Shown here piece after piece: positions 59,067 to 64,000 of a stretch of DNA of 64,000 bases. Origin of the DNA: Dallia pectoralis (taxonomy: Eukaryota > Chordata > Actinopteri > Esociformes > Umbridae); the NCBI GenBank assembly GCA_029465975.1, contig CM055755.1, positions 13,080,738 to 13,144,737 on the forward strand. The letters are read 5' to 3'. The first letter of the stretch is position 1; each line of letters starts with the position of its first letter. Both the position numbers and the translations under genes were made by a program. The notes beneath the pieces were generated by a model that searched no databases, was not told the origin of the DNA, and saw only the letters and a program-made list of their open reading frames with translations.

Positions 59067-59960
59067 TTTCAACCTCACCACAATAACCAAGACCAGAGAG
59101 CTGTGCAAGGACATCAGGGATAAATATGTAGACCTGCACAAGGCTGCGCTACAGGACAATAGGCAAGCAGCTGGGATGGGCTACAGGACAATAGGCAAGC
59201 AGCTGGGATGGGCTACAGGACAATAGGCAAGCAGCTGGGATGGGCTACAGGACAATAGGCAAGCAGCTGAGATGGGCTGCAGGACAATAGGCAAGCAGCT
59301 GGGATGGGCTACAGGACAATAGGCAAGCAGCTGGGACGGGCTACAGGACAATAGGCAAGCAGCTGGGATGGGCTACAGGACAATAGGCAAGCAGCTGGGA
59401 TGGGCTACAGGACAATAGGCAAGCAGCTGGGATGGGCTACAGGACAATAGGCAAGCAGCTGGGATGGGCTACAGGACAATAGGCAAGCAGCTTGGTGAGA
59501 AGGCAACAACTGATGGTGCAATTATTAGGAAATGGAAGAAGTTTAAGATGACGGTCAATCTCCCTCGGTCTGGGGCTTCATGCAAGATCTCACTGACTGC
59601 ACCATATTGAGGGGAGGATGGATGGGGCCATGTATCGCGAGATCTTGGTCAACAACCTCCTTCCCTCAGTAAGAGAATTGAAGATCGGTTGTGGCTGGGT
59701 GTTTCAGCAAGACCCAAAACACACAGCCAGGGCAACTAAGGAGTGGCTCTGTAAGGCATCTCAAGGTCCTGGAGTGGCCTAGTCAGTCTACAGACCTGAA
59801 CCTTAGACCTTAGAGCGTCTTTGGAGGGAGCTGAAAGTCTGTGTTGCGGAGCGACACCCCCAAAACCTGAAGGATCTGGAGAAGATCTGTATGGAGGAGT
59901 GGGCCAAAATCCTGCGGCAGTGGGTGCAAACCTGGTCAAGAACAAACAAAGGTTTCTGTA
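59067..59960 (+). pseudogene. Tc1-like transposase remnant with internal tandem expansion
   Basis: The left part encodes TKTRELCKDIRDKYVDLHK and, after the expansion, MGYRTIGKQLGEKATT and IIRKWKKFK, the helix-turn-helix DNA-binding region of a Tc1 transposase. Near 59606 a deletion joins this to the C-terminal part: GWVFQQDPKHTARATKEWL (the second catalytic Asp and the PKHTA segment), then LWRELKVCV and EEWAKI. The first Asp region is lost, and stops are present (for example TAG at 59780). Not functional. Confidence 0.85.
59149..59490. repeat. 32-bp tandem repeat, 11 units, inside the transposase remnant
   Basis: Unit CTACAGGACAATAGGCAAGC plus AGCTGGGATGGG. The unit is a copy of the DNA that codes for the MGYRTIGKQLG helix-turn-helix segment; units are almost identical, so expansion is recent. 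Confidence 0.95.
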
Positions 59961-60149
59961 ACAAATATTAAGTTTGGCTTTTCTGATGTATCAATTATCT
60001 CATGCAATAAACACATTTAAATAATAAAATGTGATTTTCTGGATTTCGGCACTCTGAGTTGTAGAGAACCTATGATAAAAATTACAGACTCCTGCACGCG
60101 AAAACTTGCAAAATCGCCAGTGTATCAAATACTTGCTCTCCCCACTGTA

Positions 60150-62320
60150 TATGGGGGACCTTTTGAACTCAGAGTACATGGGTTACCTTATGAACTCAGG
60201 ATACATGTGTGACCATTTAAGCTCATCTGCTCTCCCTCTGACACAGCTCTGATAGCAGATCAAGACAATTCTTTGTCATTTGGACCAGTAAGTTTTCAAC
60301 AATTGTGAAAAGGGTGACATCAAACTTCCACAGAAAATGTTGGTCCAAAGACCTAGCATTGGCTGGTAATGTTGACTCTAGAAGATAGAGGTGATTAATA
60401 GACCATTTTTGATTGGAATACATTGTTTATTATTACCTGTGGAGGAGCTTGGTGATTATGTAACATATAGCATATTCTTTTTACCATTCAGCCATTACTT
60501 TACACACACTCACACACACATAAATATATAACTGGTTTCTGACAGCCGCTAGGCCAATACCTTTTTGCTTCTGAGGTAACAAAGAATGTCAGAAGGCATT
60601 CAATAAATACCTGTTATCTCTTCCACCTCATGCTGTAATTTATAGTTCTGCCTTTTTCTTAATTGTATTCTAAACTGTCTTGCAAACATATTTGATTTGT
60701 TAAACCAGCATTTATAAAACCGGGTAATCAGGCTGCGCATGCATTTTTTAAGACTTTTTTTTAATGAATTTTGGAGTCCCCCTTGAAATTCCGATGGGCT
60801 GTCATTCAGTTTCACTCATGTTCAGCACACAGAGTCAGTGGGTATACAATAACAGATAAGCCGTTTCAGATGATAAACCGGTAGCTGACGGTGTGTGTTA
60901 GTACAGAGAACCTTGTCATGAAAGTGGAGGGTCTCCGTCATACTCAAACATGGCACAGGTCCTTTGCGGCTGTCTTCAGACACAGCTCAGCAGTATGTTA
61001 GACATGCGGCCTAACACGTTGTCAGACAGTCTCGCCTGTTAAGACTACTGACCCTCAACACTTTCTGTCATTTTTCATTCTCTCATATAGTGCTCCTCTC
61101 CCTCTCCCTCGTTCTTTCCATTTTGTGTATTTTCTCTCTTTCCACTCTCTTTCATCTGTTCCCTCTCTTCTTTCTTTCTCTTTCTTTTCACTCTGTCTCT
61201 CTTTTCTCTTTTCCCTCTCTTTCCTCTTTTCCATCTCTTTCCTCTCTTCCCTCTCTTTCCGCTCTTCTCTCTCTTTCCTCTTTCTCTATCTTTACTCTCT
61301 CCTCTCTCTCTCCGATCTCTTCCCTCTCTTTCCTCTTGTAATATTTTTCTTCTCGTCTGTTTCTCTCTCTTGCCGATCTCTTCCCTCTCTTTCCTCTCTT
61401 GACTATTTTTCCTCTCTCTACCCCTTCACTGTCTGTACGCTTATCGTTCCCCTGTAGTACCTAGTCTTACTTAATCCTTTTTTAATGAAAACTATTAAAG
61501 TGGTGGCCAATTGATTTTGAACTCATACTTACATAATGATATTTTTTAAATGCACATTGTCCAAGCCCCGTTATCCATCTTGTTATTATTAAACTATTAT
61601 TGAAAAGTAATTACAGCCAGAGCATTTCCCTTTAACTTAATTACATAGTGACAGAATAGATTCCTACTAAATTCAATTACTGCCATATTAGTATTTAATA
61701 GGAAGGAAAAGCATGAAAGCATAAAATGTAACGGCAGCTTCCAGACTTACATATTATAAAGAGTTGGTCAAGCTTACACAATGCATTGGCCGATAAGACC
61801 CAATCCCTGCAATAAACTGGGCCTGTTTGTGAACAGACAGCATTGTCATTTTATGCCTACCACAGTTTACAGCAAAATAGTTATTTTGTTTTATAAGATA
61901 AAGGTCATAGAATAAATCCACAATTTCCAAAGTACTATCAAACTGCTGACCCAATGGTTTTGTAATGTGTGAACTACCTGTGCAAAATAAAATTAATAGT
62001 CACAGATGATAGTTAGTGGAGAATGTCTGTCTACCAGGTCCATTGCAGGCTTGATTAAAAGGCCATCTGTGCATCCTGGTATTTGTCTATGTAGATTGAC
62101 TTCCGCAGCACAGCAGCAGTGGAGACATTAGCATTTCAGACGCATTATCAAGCCTAGCGATCACCATCACAGTGTCACAGGCTTACGTCAAGTAGCGATA
62201 GTCGTCTGCTCTGTTCCTGTTTATTGCAAGGCTTGGGTCTTCCACACACATTATCACACCATTTTGACATGAGACAATGACTCAGAGGTAAAATAACTGA
62301 TACTCCAGTTTAAGTATAAC
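60150..62320. other. Unique intronic DNA
   Basis: No gene supported. Apart from the CT-rich tract at 61080-61420, sequence is AT-rich and unremarkable. Confidence 0.55.
61080..61420. repeat. Polypyrimidine tract (CTCTTTCCTCT)n
   Basis: About 340 bp almost free of purines on the + strand, built of CTCTTTCC-type words. Can form triplex (H-) DNA in principle. Confidence 0.9.
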
Positions 62321-62324
62321 GGCG

Positions 62325-62408
62325 TTACTAACTCAATTACTTTTTGGGAGAAGTAATTTGTAACTGTAACTAATTACTTTTTTAAAGTAAGATGACCAAC
62401 ACTGTCCA
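62325..62408 (-). mobile_element. Terminal fragment of a DNA transposon
   Basis: The reverse complement starts CAGTGTTGGTCATCTTACTT and continues with AAGTAATTAGTTACAGTTAC-type alternating motifs, a common end of non-autonomous fish DNA transposons. The other end was not found. Confidence 0.4.
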
Positions 62409-62897
62409 GTAGACCCTCTCCTGTTTAGGCATCCTAATTACTCTGACCCCACAGATTAGTCTTTGATAATGGAATTAGTGAAATCATTCAAGAATATTCT
62501 GAATTACTCAACATCAATGACAGTAAAGTACAGACTTATTTGCTGAACTTTGCGGTGCAAGTTTAGTAAGATACTGCAAGATACTCTGTGAGTGTGGATA
62601 AAACCTCAATGAAACCCAGAAATATCACGGAAATAGTCACCTCAAAAATGGTAGACACTCAAGGAAAAGTAGAGCATATGTTGTGTAACCCTAACCCACA
62701 GTTAGTTGTAATTTTCCCAAATGATTATATCTTACTTATGAATCAATGGGACCAAATAACACAGTACACATTTATGAAATTAAAAATAGATAATTAACTT
62801 TTCCTATTATATAGCCAATGTTATCTCTACTTGAGGAACACATTGGAAAGGAAAGGACACTGCATAAATAATCTGTACAAGTCCTTTAGCTCCTGCC

Positions 62898-63953
62898 TGT
62901 CGCGCTTTCGGGAGGTGTAGTGTAGGAAAGCCATGTGCAGAGCCAGGTTATACGTTCAAAACTGGTTTATTTTAAATAGAAACATAAAACAAACTGTGAA
63001 CGGCGACAATAGGCTCACTAGTTTGAAAAAAAATTCTAACAACAGCGACACTCTTGAAATACACACACTCACCTCTAACTAACTTTGGGAACTTGGAAAC
63101 AATAACCAACAAATGTGGAATCCCCAACAGCCGTGATACATTAAACCCCAATGTAAACCAGGAGAAACCTCAGAGGAGTTGTTTCTGAAGGGGGTCTCCT
63201 ATGTCCAATGTTCCCTGCTATGGAGGCGGTTTCTTAGTTCTCCTACCTGATCTGACCGGCAGAGAAGAGGCTGGCCGAGAGGAAGTCGGGAGAGGGGTGG
63301 CCAGCATAGGAGAGGCCGGCATAAGTGAGACTGGCATAGGAGAGACTGGCATAGGAGAGAACGGCATAGTAGAGCGTTGTAGCATGGCTGGAGCTTGGGT
63401 TGTGGCTATAGCTCCAGGGTTTTGTCTCCCCCTGTCTGCATCCCCGGAGCAGTGGGAAGCAGTTGCTGCGGCACCAGGGTGGTGGGTGTTTTCCCCGCAC
63501 TTCTCCCTGAATACCCTCGTTAGCTCCCTCCCAAAAACCTTTTGTGGAAGCTTTCACAGGGTGCCTTCTTCAAGGAAGGACCGCGGACCTGTTGTAATCA
63601 ACCCCGATAGTCGCATTTGCCTGCCCCAGTCGACGTATGATGTTACTGGGCTTAGTCGACATAGGGCAGGATCCCATTCTATGGAGTCCACCTCCACTCT
63701 CTCTTAAACCGCCCCGTCATCTTCCAATGAGAGGGAGTCGGACCCCCAATCGCCCTGCCATGTATACCTCTGCTCCCACTGCTCCTTGGATTGACGGTGG
63801 GAGAATTTCTGCGTGGAAACTTCCTACTGTCAGGCACTGATGGCTGTCCATCTTCGGGTTGGTTATTCTGTCACACTTTCGGGAGGTGTAGTGTAGGAAA
63901 GCTTTGTGCAGAGCCAGGTATCCATTGGAAACAGGTTTATTTTAAATAGAAAC
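62898..63953 (-). mobile_element. Decayed short LTR element (E), interrupted
   Basis: The LTR at the left (TGTCGCGCTTTCGGGAGGTG, 62898 to about 63180) and the start of the other LTR (TGTCACACTTTCGGGAGGTG, from 63869) are clearly alike (AGCCATGTGCAGAGCCAGG, TTTATTTTAAATAGAAAC). The second is cut at 63953 by another LTR. The interior, read on the minus strand, is a decayed copy of the gag-like module of elements A and B (MDSHQCLTVGSFHAE near 63845; ACACCCACCACCCTGGTGCC-like sequence near 63480) plus a small 15-bp repeat near 63300-63370. No intact frame. Confidence 0.8.
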
Positions 63954-64000
63954 TGTCACGGTCTGTGTATGGTGTAGCGTAATAAGCCATGTGCAGAGCC
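63954..64000 (-). mobile_element. A-subfamily LTR nested in element E, runs off the window
   Basis: TGTCACGGTCTGTGTATGGT and onward is, over all 47 visible bases, the exact reverse complement of the end of the element A LTR (17603-17649). It lies after GAAAC (63949-63953), the likely target duplication; the left LTR of element E shows the uninterrupted site (ATAGAAACATAAAAC). Confidence 0.85.

Larger units (their letters stand above)
54399..60147 (+). mobile_element. Tc1-like DNA transposon containing a DIRS insertion
   Basis: Left end CAGTGGGGAGAACAAGTATT (54399) and right end reading inwards CAGTGGGGAGAGCAAGTATT (from 60147) are inverted repeats of about 145 bp, with TA on both sides (54397-54398 and 60148-60149). 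The matching includes ATTTTGCA, AGGAGTCTGTAATTTTT and CCAGAAAATCAC. The interior holds a 4.5-kb DIRS element and, to its right, a transposase remnant. The 5' part of the transposase is missing. Confidence 0.9.

Overview
The window looks like teleost fish nuclear DNA. The evidence is three well-formed vertebrate exons with GT-AG borders lying in very large introns, together with the usual fish mobile elements: Tc1-like, DIRS-type tyrosine-recombinase, a BED-finger hAT-like transposon, non-LTR LINEs and short LTR elements. Nothing prokaryotic is present (no operons, no Shine-Dalgarno-led genes, no CRISPR array). I cannot name the species.

Host gene. One host gene is supported, on the + strand: a SEZ6-family (seizure-related 6) transmembrane protein. 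Its Ser/Thr/Pro-rich N-terminal exon is at 22270-22923. The first CUB domain is split over 24076-24203 and 47296-47488. The exon phases (1, 0, 1) fit each other exactly. The intron inside the CUB domain is 23.1 kb. The signal-peptide exon and the later sushi/CUB exons were not found, so most of the window is intron or flank of this gene.

Layout. 1-1911: a 24-bp minisatellite. 3.4-5.0 kb: LINE tail, dispersed repeat and a broken LTR element. 6.7-7.4 kb: a solo LTR carrying a near-perfect 319-bp-arm fold-back. 11.2-13.5 kb: LTR element C. 13.6-14.7 kb: a dead LINE. 14.9-17.6 kb: LTR element A, with apparently identical LTRs and a perfect 5-bp target duplication. 22.3-24.2 kb: host exons with a 30-bp minisatellite between them. 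27-31.4 kb: three minisatellites, including a 38-bp array with a 1.1-kb higher-order repeat. 31.7-33.2 kb: inverted LINE tail and a 21-bp array. 35.7-39.1 kb: a multi-exon transposase-like pseudogene. 39.9-43.0 kb: LTR element B (minus strand) with an AACAC target duplication. 43.4-45.6 kb: an 18-bp array. 47.3 kb: host exon, then a Tc1-like element that itself carries an inserted repeat. 51.3 kb: a solo LTR. 54.4-60.1 kb: a Tc1-like element containing a DIRS element. 62.9-64.0 kb: a decayed LTR element interrupted by an A-family LTR that runs off the window.

Main theme. The most unusual content is a family of short LTR elements with no visible reverse transcriptase. They share TGTCACG...CGTGACA termini (element C starts TGTAAGG), a polypurine tract and a short conserved N-terminal coding module; the rest of their open frame is made of different in-frame minisatellites. 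All three long members carry repeated or scattered CAAGATGGC motifs, which resemble the YY1 site. Together with the free-standing arrays, roughly 15 kb of the 64 kb is tandem repeat. Long open frames inside arrays mostly reflect unit lengths divisible by three and are not treated as genes unless the element context supports them.
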